DNA of 11,320 bases from NCBI GenBank assembly GCA_003024985.2, contig PXIH01S0022530.1. One strand, given 5' to 3'. Positions 1-7,710 of the stretch are shown piece by piece. Position 1 is the stretch's first letter. Every line of letters starts with the position of its first letter. The DNA is from Euperipatoides rowelli. Taxonomy: Eukaryota > Onychophora > Udeonychophora > Euonychophora > Peripatopsidae. The notes beneath the pieces were generated by a model. It saw only the letters and a list, made by a program, of their open reading frames with translations, was not told the origin of the DNA and ran no database searches. Both the position numbers and the translations under genes were made by a program.

Positions 1-535
1 ATATATACACGGTATACCTGTACATGTATATAAATATAAGTTGGGCAGCTGTAGTGGCAAATTTGGACCCACAGTATTCATTTTCCTTTTTATAAACAGG
101 AGGGGTGGCTTCACTGATAGGGGACATCTATTTAAGACCATATGTATCATTCACAGTATCGAGTGGGAATATAGTGTGCTCAATGCGGGGTGTTCTCTCC
201 CAATTATACAGAGTGGTCTAAAACTTATTCCAAAGGACAGAAAATAACTTGTGTCAGTTTTCTTTCTAATAAAGGGAAAGAGGGATAGAGAAAGGAATCT
301 TATTAAGGGAAAACTCAGTGTGGTATAATTATTAATCCAAAGCCATAGTTATAAAAATTTAGCTTATAGAATTAAGCATGACAGGGGAATTTTGAGCATA
401 AGAGGGCATGTCGATTTCCTCTTCACTGATCATGTTCAGGAAAAGGGAACAGGCCTCCACCTCATGCTACATTTTATTGACACTGTCGACAGGATCGTAA
501 TTAAAGATCCTTTATTATTTTTTATACTATATTAT
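1..535. other. upstream non-coding region, no gene recognised
   Basis: Open frames here are short (under 70 codons) and show no family motif. The region lies directly upstream of the retrotransposon, so a 5' LTR and leader would be expected. I compared it by eye with the putative 3' LTR start at 5804 and found only a six-base match (TGTTCT at about 190), which is not enough. A purine-rich stretch at 266-297 and an A/T-rich end at 490-535 are visible. The 5' LTR may be deleted, too diverged to see, or replaced. Confidence 0.5.
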
Positions 536-553
536 TGGTCCGATATAGACTCG
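536..553 (+). promoter_or_regulatory. weak candidate primer binding site
   Basis: LTR retrotransposons start minus-strand synthesis from a tRNA whose 3' CCA end pairs with TGG just after the 5' LTR. Here TGG begins a stretch reading TGGTCCGATATAGACTCG, about 40 bases before the gag start. Its complement ends in CCA but does not fit a normal T-arm plus acceptor length, so the match is poor. Position is the main argument, and no LTR end can be confirmed beside it. Confidence 0.15.
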
Positions 554-593
554 GGGTTTTTTTTTGTGTGTTTATAGTAGCTTTGACACCAGT

Positions 594-1647
594 ATGGCGG
601 ATAACAATCCACCTGCAGATCCTGCAGTGAGTGGTCCTGGGACTCCTACAGATATTAACATCACGGAATTCATGCCATTGGTTCCTTTTTCAGGAGAATG
701 TGACCAGCTGTCTGTTGAGGATTTCTTTATTGAGTTATGTGACATACAACAGTTAGCAGAATGGTCATTTGATATAACTAAGATGATACTCCACTCAAAA
801 TTCAGGGGACGTGCTTTGCATTTGTTCAGGAACGATATATTGATTAGAAGAGCAGCTAATATTGATACTATTGCTTCCATAATGATAGGCAAATTGGGAG
901 GCCAGAAATTTGGCTCAGACATGCTCCAGGATTTCCTGAACATTAGGCAGAAACTTAGTGAGAGTGTCCAGGATGAGTATGCATGCAGATTTGTGCAGAC
1001 TAATGATGAAATCAATGTCTGGCATAAGTGATTCAGGTGCTATGATGGGGCAGCAATACTTGATGGATTTATTCAACAAGGGACTTCAGGATTGCATAAG
1101 AGAAAAGATGTTCATTATGGAACCAGTAACGTTGGATGATGCCATTGCCAGGGCCATGAAGATCGAACTGAGTCTGTCATGTTATAAACAGCCTAGGAAT
1201 GTAATGGTTTTGGCTGCAAAACAAGGAAGGGAAAGTTCAAAGAGTCCAGTGAGGTGGAGTAAATTTGATAAACCTCAGAGCGNGGCCGATGAGGACCTGG
1301 TGGCTGAGGATTTTTTTGAGCTTATGATAGACACCATGGTACCTAGTTTGAATGTTAGAGCATCTCTTGAAGGTGAATCCTTGAATCCCACATGGATCTG
1401 AGAAGAACACATCAATGCAGGTGTACGTGGCATAAGACAAGGTTTTGGTGCTGTAAAGGATAGGGCAATGAGATTACCCAGCGAGGTTCAACCAAAATCA
1501 GCTAAGTCCAGAAAGAATAAAAATATGCAAGCAAAGCCCTCAGGAAAGGGGGTCTCTAGTGGTTACACCGCAAATCGTGTTGGCAGTGTTGCAAAACAGC
1601 CTTACATGCCTATGGTGCATAAGATTGACAATACTGTGACCGATTGA
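594..1647 (+). pseudogene. gag: gag structural protein remnant
   Basis: Gag would assemble the cytoplasmic particle that packages the element RNA. The ATG at 594 has a strong Kozak context (A at -3, G at +4) and is preferred over the upstream in-frame ATG at 564. Its frame runs to a stop at 1029. It carries a P-F-S-G-E motif and a V-E-D-F-F...W pattern, typical of the Retrotrans_gag amino end. From about 1020 the homologous text continues one frame over with QYLMDLFNKGLQD and a T-L-D-D-A-I-x-R-A helix, again typical of the family. That frame has one TGA at 1399 and then stays open to 1645. The tail is basic (SAKSRKNKN) with no CCHC zinc knuckle that I can see. An undetermined base sits at 1283. 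It is a pseudogene through at least one frameshift and one nonsense codon. Confidence 0.8.
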
Positions 1648-1661
1648 TTTTCTGTTCAAGT

Positions 1662-2095
1662 GCCACAGAGAGTCTGATCGATCCTGCAGCAGATAGCTCA
1701 TTTATCCAGGGATGTTGTGGTTGACAATCACTTAGACAAGTTTGTAGAAAAGAACCATTTCACCAAGTTCAGAGGTGTGGGAGGTTCGACTATAACAACA
1801 GATGAGTTCATCAACCTCGGGTTCAAATTAAATATATATATATAAAGGCACACTATCCCACAAATTTTGGATTGTGGAAAGATGTGTAATACTGGGACAC
1901 AATGCCATATTGGGTAATGACCTGTTAAAAAATGGATTGGTGTTGGATGCTGTTAACCAAATTTTCTTGTTCAATGATGTGAGAATGGGCCATACTCGGG
2001 TTATTTTGGACAAACCAGGTGTATCGATCATTAGGTGTGTGAACTCAATAAACGAATGTGTAAGGGCCTCCTTGACTAGTCGGGGGGTCCATTAA
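1662..2095 (+). pseudogene. retroviral-type aspartic protease remnant
   Basis: This domain would cut the Gag-Pol polyprotein inside the particle. It is read in three frames. The first, at about 1674-1709, gives LIDPAADSSFI, which lines up with the active-site loop of the family (hydrophobic, D-T-G/S-A). Here the threonine and glycine are replaced, giving D-P-A-A, so the site should be inactive. The second frame (about 1708-1842) gives the flap region with a G-V-G-G-S motif. The third (1838-2095) gives CVILGHNAILGNDLLKNG, whose I-L-G-N-D-L-L part matches the conserved carboxy-terminal I-L-G-x-D motif. The second switch falls in a short TA repeat at 1832-1843, suggesting slippage. It sits between gag and RT, as expected for the group. 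Confidence 0.75.
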
Positions 2096-2196
2096 ACTAA
2101 AGTTAGTGACTGAAGCTAACCCCATTGAGGGTGATCTGTTGGCTGTAGACTGATTGGCAAATTTACGTCACACTGATAAAACTATTACTAAATAAG

Positions 2197-3184
2197 TTGG
2201 CACAGGATTGTATGGTTCCTAATGATGTCCGGGAAGTTCTGACTGATGTGATCACTTTGAATAGTGATGCTTTTGCATTGGACATTTTGGATCTTGGTAC
2301 TATCAAGGGGTATGTACACAAGATTGTGCTAACATCAGACCAATCAATAAATATCAAGCAGTTTCCTGTGCTTCATAGGCATTAGGGGGCCGTTAAGGAA
2401 AAGTTGAAGCAATTTATATAGAGGCAGGAATTGTGGAATGCAGCGATAGCCTTTGGAACATACCTGTATTCGCTTGGGATAAACCAAATGGCGATATACG
2501 ATCGGTATTGGATGCCACCAAAATTAATGCTATCAGAGAATAGATTATCTGCTGATCAACATAAATGTATTGTTTGCTCAATTGCGTGGATTCAGGATAT
2601 TTAGTGTGCTGGATATGGAGTCGGGATTTTTGAAGGTTGCTCTGGATAGGGATTATCACAAGTATTTTGCATTTCGGTCGGCATTTGGCAAACTGCAGTA
2701 TAGGAAACTACCGATGGGGGCCACAAACAGCAGTTTCTATTTTCAGAGAATTATGGAGGAGATCCTGGGAGACATATTAGAACCAAATGTCACTATTTTC
2801 AAGGATGACATACTTATTGCGACAGTGGATTACAAATCGCATCTGGACATACTTAACAGGATGTTGGTGAGACTTAAAAGGTTTGATGCCAAAGTAAAAA
2901 TTAGTAAGTGTGAACTAATGAAGTCTCAGATAAAGTTTTTGGGGCACCTTGTATCCTACGATACTCTAACGCCCGTTCCAGAAAAAACTAGTGCCATAGC
3001 TGAGCTTCGGCCACCCACCATTGTTAAAGGTGTATGCTCATTTTTGGGCAAAGTCAACTACACAAAATTTATACTCAACTTGGCCTTGATCCAGCTACCA
3101 TTAACAAACATTTTAAAGGTTAAAGAGAAGTGTCTGAAGTGGGGAGAAAGTGAGGAGTATGCTTTCACACAAAGAACATATTAA
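2197..3184 (+). pseudogene. reverse transcriptase remnant
   Basis: This domain would copy the element RNA into DNA. The leading segment (2197-2385) has the D-L-G and V-H-K-I-V-L-T pattern that precedes gypsy RTs. Next, another frame (about 2406-2543) gives the fingers motif GIVECSDSLWNIPVF and DKPNGDIRSVLD. From about 2543 a third frame stays open to 3184. It carries FSVLDMESGF with the first catalytic Asp at 2612, the L-P-M-G-A-T-N-S-S-F-Y-F-Q-R block, and the active-site box F-K-D-D (Asp codons 2804 and 2807) in place of the usual Y-x-D-D. ISKCELMKSQIKFLGHLVS is the thumb motif near the end. All three catalytic acids remain, but at least two frame changes plus a TAG after 2385 break the gene. 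Ty3/gypsy assignment is firm; the clade is not. Confidence 0.9.
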
Positions 3185-3617
3185 GTACTAACCCAATTTG
3201 GAAACTACCGGAATACAACCGTCCCTTCATATTGGAGATTAATCACTCTTCTGACACTGTGGCAAGTGTGCTGCTGCAGCAACATGAAGACACCTGTTTT
3301 CCAGTTGCTTATTACAGCAGGAAATTGAAGACACCGGAGAATAACTACCCAGATATAGAAAAGTCAGCCTTGGCAATCATTTCCTATTTGGACCATTTTC
3401 GACACATAGTTTATGGTTATCCGTTGACTATATGATCGGATAAAAGGGCCATGGAGTACTTATTAAGCATCAAGCATGGCAACAGTCGCTGCAGTGCAGG
3501 GGTGACCAAGATTTTGAAGTATGCTCCTTTGAGAAGGGAAAGGTGTCTGGTGCTGATGCAACTTTCCTGTTGGAGGATAACAGTCAAAGCATCATGGTGG
3601 TCAGTAATGACGACGAC
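3166..3617 (+). pseudogene. gypsy-type RNase H remnant (native domain)
   Basis: This is the element's own RNase H, fused behind RT, which would degrade RNA in the RNA:DNA hybrid. The frame at about 3170-3432 shows PFILEINHSSD, then VLLQQHED, PVAYYSRKL, ENNYPDIEKSALAII and FRHIVYGYPLTI, all standard blocks of the family. The first catalytic Asp of the usual T-D-A-S is Asn here (codon 3241), so the site is damaged. The Glu of D-I-E-K-S-A is kept. A TGA at 3433 interrupts, and the same frame resumes with S-D-K-R-A-M-E-Y-L-L (Asp codon 3439). The closing K-G-K-V-S-G-A-D-A motif is read in a different frame at about 3528-3600. Confidence 0.85.
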
Positions 3618-3618
3618 A

Positions 3619-4158
3619 ATGCCAGAGGACAAATCCATAACTGCTTATGTTGACGGATGCTGTTCTGGAAATGGTAAGCCATCTCGAGGGGGTGTGGGCA
3701 TTAATTGGCCGAGCATAGAAGGTAAGGATATATCATGCACTTTGGGTGGTAGATGTTCAATTAATAGAGTGGATGTTATGGCAGCATGCTTGGCTATACA
3801 GGTGGCAATACACAATGGATTTAAGGAATTGCACTTGTTCTCTGACAGTAAATACCTAATATTGGGGATTACCGAATATATTGACCATTGGATTGCCAAT
3901 GAGTGGAAGACAACAGCGAATAAACAAGAAATGCTACTGAGAGCACTATGTAGGGGTATAAAGGTAAATTGGAATCATGTCGCTGGACATAGTGAATCTG
4001 AAGGGAATCACAGAGCAGATTCTTTGGAGACCGGGTCATTAGTGGAGGAAGAGGCACCGACGTATGAACATATAATGATGAAGCTCCTGACTAATATGAT
4101 GGAAGACCGTTCAGATGAAGGTAAGATGGTATTGGTGTCACGTCGTGCCATACACTGA
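3619..4158 (+). pseudogene. second RNase H, cellular RNase H1-like
   Basis: This is a separate RNase H fold directly after the native one, resembling stand-alone cellular RNase H1 rather than the gypsy domain. It reads ITAYVDGCCSGNGKP (first catalytic Asp, codon 3652), then INRVDVMAACLAIQ, LHLFSDSKYLILGI (Asp, codon 3844), W-I-A-N-E-W-K-T, and HVAGHSESEGNHRADSLE with the His at 3988 and final Asp at 4018. Only the second acidic position deviates: the usual Glu is Asp (codon 3772). The frame is open from 3451 to 4158, the longest intact stretch of the element. The domain itself spans about 3637-4035. It lies between native RNase H and integrase, the arrangement known from plant Tat-type elements with two RNase H domains. 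It would assist removal of RNA during reverse transcription. Confidence 0.85.
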
Positions 4159-4159
4159 C

Positions 4160-4620
4160 AAGGTGGTTGTGACCATTGATGACATCTACGGTTGCCAACA
4201 GACCGATCCTGAAACAATGACAATTATTGATGATATAGGGCAAGCAAAATCCAGTTTTGGAGAGAGAGGGAATTACATTCTATCTGAACCCTACAGGAAT
4301 TTTATATGCCAGAAGGACAGTAACCATTAAGGGAGAACATAAAATGACAGTGAATGTACCGTATGTGCCTCATGCACTGCGAAATAGGGTTATAGCGGGT
4401 TGTCATGGTGATAATTGGAACTTGGACCCGAATTACACACACAGACCTGTTTAAATACTTTAAGGTATTATTTTTTGGAATCACTTTAGGTGTGATATTG
4501 AGGGATACATCAAGAGATACGTGTGTTAGCACTTGTTAGGCAAACCAAAAAGGGCACCAATTCAGGAGTTCAACATGCCGAAAGAGCCATTTTAATGTGT
4601 TTCCTTGGATGTAGTGGGCC
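4160..4620 (+). pseudogene. integrase amino-terminal zinc-binding region, remnant
   Basis: This is the stretch between the second RNase H and the integrase core. An early frame (to about 4255) gives a Q-Q-T-D-P-E-T motif like the linker before gypsy integrases. The next frame (4257-4454) gives V-P-Y-V-P-H-A-L-R-N-R-V-I-A-G-C-H-G-D, matching the V-P...L-R...H pattern of the H2C2 zinc finger. The paired-cysteine end is damaged: around 4518-4530 one reads Y-V-C, a TAG stop, then H-L-L, so the second Cys is lost. K-P-K-R-A-P-I-Q follows in the same frame. The zinc finger would help integrase bind the DNA ends. Confidence 0.7.
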
Positions 4621-5066
4621 CTCTGATGAAAACAACTAATGAAACCAGTACATTCTAAGTATATTAGATACGTTCAGTCGTTATGCAGTTTGTGTTCCAT
4701 TGCCCGATCAAAGCTCTGTGACAATTGTCACATGACTAGAACACAACATGACAATAGCACATGCGTTTGAGAGGAAGTAGGTCGCAAAATTTGGTTCTCC
4801 AATGAATAGCCTATACTCACCGATAGGGGAAGTAACTTCTTGCAGGGCTTTTTAATGAAGTGCTGGGCCTGTTGAGTGTAAAGCATTTTACCACAGGGCC
4901 ATATAGGCCGGAAACAAATGGTATGATTGAGCGTTTCTACAGGGAGCTAAAATGCAAGATAACTTGTGTCATGGTGCGAGCAATAAGTGGGATCAGAGGC
5001 TACATATGGTGGTGTTCACCTATATAAGAGCATGTATGGTAGTCTGTCTGTGCACCAAATAAAGTC
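4596..5066 (+). pseudogene. integrase catalytic core (DDE) remnant
   Basis: This is the rve-type core that would join the element DNA to the host chromosome. The first catalytic Asp is in S-L-D-V-V-G-P-L (codon 4608). A second frame (about 4649-4732) gives YILSILDTFSRYAVCVPLP, the normal continuation. The second Asp is in L-T-D-R-G-S-N-F (codon 4822) in a third frame. The Glu is in GPYRPETNGMIERFYREL (codon 4929) in a fourth reading. The distance from second Asp to Glu is 107 bases, that is 36 codons less one base, so the D-35-E spacing is kept apart from a single-base loss. A TGA at 4733 and several frame changes kill it. An H-S-T-G-like stretch before 5066 is poorly readable. Confidence 0.85.
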
Positions 5067-5540
5067 ATGTTTGTTAGAGTGTTGTCTATACCAAATAGTC
5101 CAACAGCTGCTGAGACTGACTATGAATCGGTGATGGTACCGGGTGAATACCTCGAGAGACTAAAGAGCCGTCTGCATATGGTGGCACAGGTCATTACTAA
5201 TAGTGATAAAAACACACGTAACGAGAGAAATCGATGGATAAATTGCAAAAGAAAGCTACAGACATTCGAAGATCGGGATAAAGTACTGTACACAACCCGT
5301 CTGCCATTGAAAATGTGTAAAGTAGGCTAGAAGCACAGGACCGTTCTTGGTAGAAAAGAAATCTCTGAGGTATCATACGACCCTTGTCCGTTGGATTAGA
5401 ATAACTTGGATAGATATATGAGGGCACATGTGGATACTATCAAATTATACATGGAACCTCTTGATGTTGGTGGGAGCCCACACCGGGAGACACCCAAGAT
5501 GAGAAAAATGAAAATAAGGAGGGTCTTGAAGGACACGTGA
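5067..5540 (+). pseudogene. integrase carboxy-terminal (GPY/F-like) module remnant
   Basis: One frame is readable throughout, with TAG stops at 5328 and 5397. It starts with K-V-M-F-V-R-V-L-S-I-P, which resembles the family's G-R-x-x-x-x-P segment after the core. Then come a helical part (E-Y-L-E-R-L-K-S-R-L...R-N-E-R-N-R-W) and an F-E-D-R-D-K-V-L-Y segment like the usual F-x-x-G-D-x-V motif, with Gly replaced by Arg. At 5427-5450 HVDTIKLY matches the terminal H-V-x-x-L-K-x-Y motif of GPY/F modules. This part would bind DNA and set target choice. No chromodomain is recognisable. The segment after 5451 is basic and of unknown role. Confidence 0.6.
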
Positions 5541-5731
5541 TAAACAACGGACAGTTGATTTGTAATATACCCGATCGGTCATCTGGTCAGAAATCGGTAC
5601 CCAAGGGGGAGGAGAGTCAGGAAAATACCGCTAGTTTCTGAGGCAGATAACAGTACGGTGGTTGAATCAGAGCTCCCCATTACCTGACTAGGAGTAAGGG
5701 AAAGGTTAGTGATAATATTTATGACCACTAA
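5541..5731 (+). pseudogene. pol carboxy-terminal tail ending in Y-L-T-R-S-K-G
   Basis: From 5675 a frame gives PHYLTRSKGKVSDNIYDH followed by TAA at 5729-5731. The Y-x-x-R-S-x-G pattern is common at the very end of gypsy Pol proteins, so this probably marks the true end of pol. It is in a different frame from the integrase module upstream, so at least one indel lies between about 5540 and 5675. No enzymatic domain is seen here. Confidence 0.45.
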
Positions 5732-5787
5732 ATAGTATACTCCAAAACATGTTCATTTTGAGGTTACTTCACATGTGGAGGTGTAGT

Positions 5788-5803
5788 GAAGAATAAAAAA
5801 GGG
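5788..5803 (+). promoter_or_regulatory. polypurine tract (plus-strand primer)
   Basis: Sixteen bases, GAAGAATAAAAAAGGG, are purine except for one T. They lie 56 bases after the pol stop. LTR elements use such a tract, spared by RNase H, to start plus-strand DNA synthesis, and the 3' LTR begins right after it. Here the next base is undetermined (N at 5804) followed by GTTCTAG; a T there would give the standard TG start of an LTR. Confidence 0.55.
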
Positions 5804-6280
5804 NGTTCTAGCAAAAAAAATTGTTATAATGTAGATTTTCATAATTCTGTCGGTGCAAATCTACAGGATGTCAATTACAGCTGACATGGAAAGACTAACC
5901 TTGAAGGGTTAAATTGTTTATTAGGAGTGTGTATTTTCCTTTTATTATTTCTTTCTAAAATATATCTTTTTTTGTTATATGTTTGTTTTGAATTTTATGA
6001 AAATACATATCTTTTAGTATATAACATTGTTTTTGTTTATCTAATTAAAATTAATGAATAAATAGTAAATTATTTTTCTCTTGTAGTCTTATACTGCATT
6101 TTGATATTTGTTTTTTTTATATATAGAATGATTCATTTGTGACCTAGGCATTATATTTTATGCCATCATACTTAGATTGTATTGTATTATTATATTCTGT
6201 AAAACCTAGAAAGTCAGACTGTTAAAATAAACTTAAAATTTTGGCTTTTGCATCTTTGTTCTGGAATTTGAAAAATGGAT
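5804..6280 (+). repeat. putative 3' LTR, right end not defined
   Basis: The start is placed only by the polypurine tract. The region is AT-rich and has no open frame of note. Near 6224-6236 an AAAATAAA-like polyadenylation signal is followed by a T-rich stretch, as in an R-U5 segment. Around 6280 ATTGGTGAC appears, which resembles LTR-end/primer-site junctions of other gypsy elements. No matching 5' LTR is visible to prove it, so the end coordinate is a guess. Confidence 0.3.
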
Positions 6281-7579
6281 AATTGGTGACTGTTATAAGT
6301 GTGTATCAAATTTCGTCTGGGCTGGGAGAGGATTGTAGGTTTTTTTTTTAGTTAGTCGGAGACGGTGTAGTTGAGAGGAGAGAAATGTGACTTTGGACGA
6401 TCTGCACATAAAAATGAAAAGCTGTGTCTATTAAAAAAAAAAGTTAAATCGCTAGGAATCTTTTTTTTAATAAATTTGCTGAACCCTATGGGTAATTATG
6501 ACCTTGTTGAAAATAGCGAGGGAATCAGTAAGATTTCAGTGATTGCATATTTTAAGCGTCAAGGCATGTTAATGAACATGCCTCCTAAAATAAAAAAAAA
6601 GAAACATCTTCATATCAAGGTGGATCTATAACTGCTGGCAAAAGGTTTGTAGTGTAGAGAGCCGAAATACTCAGAAGGCTGCATTAACATAGCTAGGATT
6701 ATTAATCTGCTACTCAATAGACTGGGTTAAACTAGGCCTATGTCACCTCTGCATATAAATTGTCAGGGAATTACGCCTGGAGGATATATAAAATTAAAGT
6801 TATAGGTCTGTTTTTTTTATTGTGTAATTGGTCTCACCCAGAGAAAGGAAGAACCACTGGTTTTGATAGCCTCATCGAGAGCGGTAATGTACTCTTACAT
6901 ATTTAAATGCAGCTTAATCACTAACTAATTAGACTAGTCTGGTAAAATAAAAGAAAGACCTAAACTAACTTTTATTAACTGGTTAAAATTATTGTATTGC
7001 ACTTATTTGAGCTCGTTAGAAATTCCATTAAGTTCATTATGTCACCGAACAATTTTTTTATTTGTTATTGAAAATAATTGGTTATGTATTGTTTTTTTTT
7101 TACACAAGGTATAGCCAAATGATTGGAACACGAATTGATGTTACTTGTTCGATGCTCGATTGAAGTTATACTTGCAGCATCTAGCCTATTTGATGTAATT
7201 AGAGTTAAAGTAAACTGATTCATAGGGCTTTATTTTGATAAGTGCTGTTATGGTGCAGCAATAAATATTCCAATTGTGGATCGAGCATTATTATGTATAT
7301 TAAATTATTTTTTTATGATACTGTGATGCTGATATAACCTAGCGTTTCATATTAAGGATTAAGTATTTCCATAAATTGATGTTATGATTTATGAATGCAC
7401 CTATGTAGGCTATACTGCATGCTAATTTCAATGATTAAATAGTAATATCGTATTCAGTTCATGCTTGTTGATTTGCAGGAATTATTTACAGTATAATAAT
7501 CTTAGCATTAGTGAACTTGAGTGAGTGTATGTTGCTACCGTACTACTGCCATATGCTGTACAGTGAGATTTTGTATTAA
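6281..7579. other. AT-rich non-coding region
   Basis: No gene is supported. The longest open frame (6371-6631) starts at a TTG, crosses several poly-A and poly-T runs, and has no motif. I see a p53-like palindrome at 6562-6583, the first TAGGCCTA at 6733, two related copies (7182 and 7406), and a small inverted pair TGCTCGAT / ATCGAGCA at about 7153 and 7281. Confidence 0.5.
6562..6583. promoter_or_regulatory. p53-family-like response element
   Basis: Two decamers, AGGCATGTTA (6562-6571) and GAACATGCCT (6574-6583), are separated by two bases. The p53/p63/p73 site is two copies of R-R-R-C-W-W-G-Y-Y-Y with a 0-13 base gap. The second half matches all ten positions and the first matches nine. 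The core is also an 8-bp hairpin stem with a 4-base loop (6563-6582). No gene with a start nearby is visible, so function is unproven and chance is possible. Confidence 0.3.
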
Positions 7580-7710
7580 TTTATAGAAATATAATTCCTT
7601 TTATATACTTGTGTGGGTGTATACGTTGGGCGAGTCGTGGGTGTATACGACTCGCCCAACGTATGCACCAACACAAGTAGCCTATATAAAAGGAATTATA
7701 TTTCTATAAA
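7580..7710. repeat. 131-bp near-perfect inverted repeat (cruciform)
   Basis: The left arm is 7580-7637 and the right arm 7648-7710, with a 10-base loop at 7638-7647. Arms match over 58 bases apart from two substitutions and a five-base indel (an extra GGCTA-type insert in the right arm near 7679). The outer 28 bases and the inner 14 are identical. No target-site duplication or known terminal motif is visible at the outer ends. The right arm contains the end of a decayed minus-strand reading frame, which suggests the left arm is an inverted copy of local sequence. A foldback MITE or a hairpin RNA gene are alternatives. Confidence 0.9.

Larger units (their letters stand above)
536..5803 (+). 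mobile_element. decayed Ty3/gypsy-type LTR retrotransposon with two RNase H domains
   Basis: The domain order gag, protease, reverse transcriptase, RNase H, second RNase H, integrase is that of the Ty3/gypsy group (integrase last), not Ty1/copia. All domains lie on the + strand over about 5.1 kb, a normal internal length for the group. The copy is dead: the reading frame changes repeatedly and in-frame stops occur, for example at 1399, 3433, 4733, 5328 and 5397. A polypurine tract follows pol. The left boundary is uncertain because no 5' LTR is recognised, and the right boundary depends on how long the 3' LTR is. The exact clade cannot be fixed without a tree of the RT. The frames are described separately and are not joined here. 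Confidence 0.9.

Noticed and set aside
190-536. Possible 5' LTR starting TGTTCT
   Set aside because: Only six bases agree with the putative 3' LTR start; the following sequence does not align by eye.
572-1015. 147-codon open frame on the minus strand
   Set aside because: It lies entirely antisense to gag, whose motifs are clear on the + strand; no motif of its own.
1782-1795. GGTTCGACTAT resembling a tRNA B box
   Set aside because: No A box or cloverleaf around it; it is within readable protease coding text.
3645-4223. Minus-strand open frames opposite the second RNase H and integrase linker
   Set aside because: They are antisense shadows of a well-supported domain and show no family signature.
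6240-6300. ATTGGTGAC as primer site of a second LTR element
   Set aside because: Short match, and no gag or pol sequence follows it.
6371-6631. 86-codon + strand open frame
   Set aside because: TTG start, passes through several homopolymer runs, no recognisable domain; expected by chance in low-complexity AT-rich DNA.
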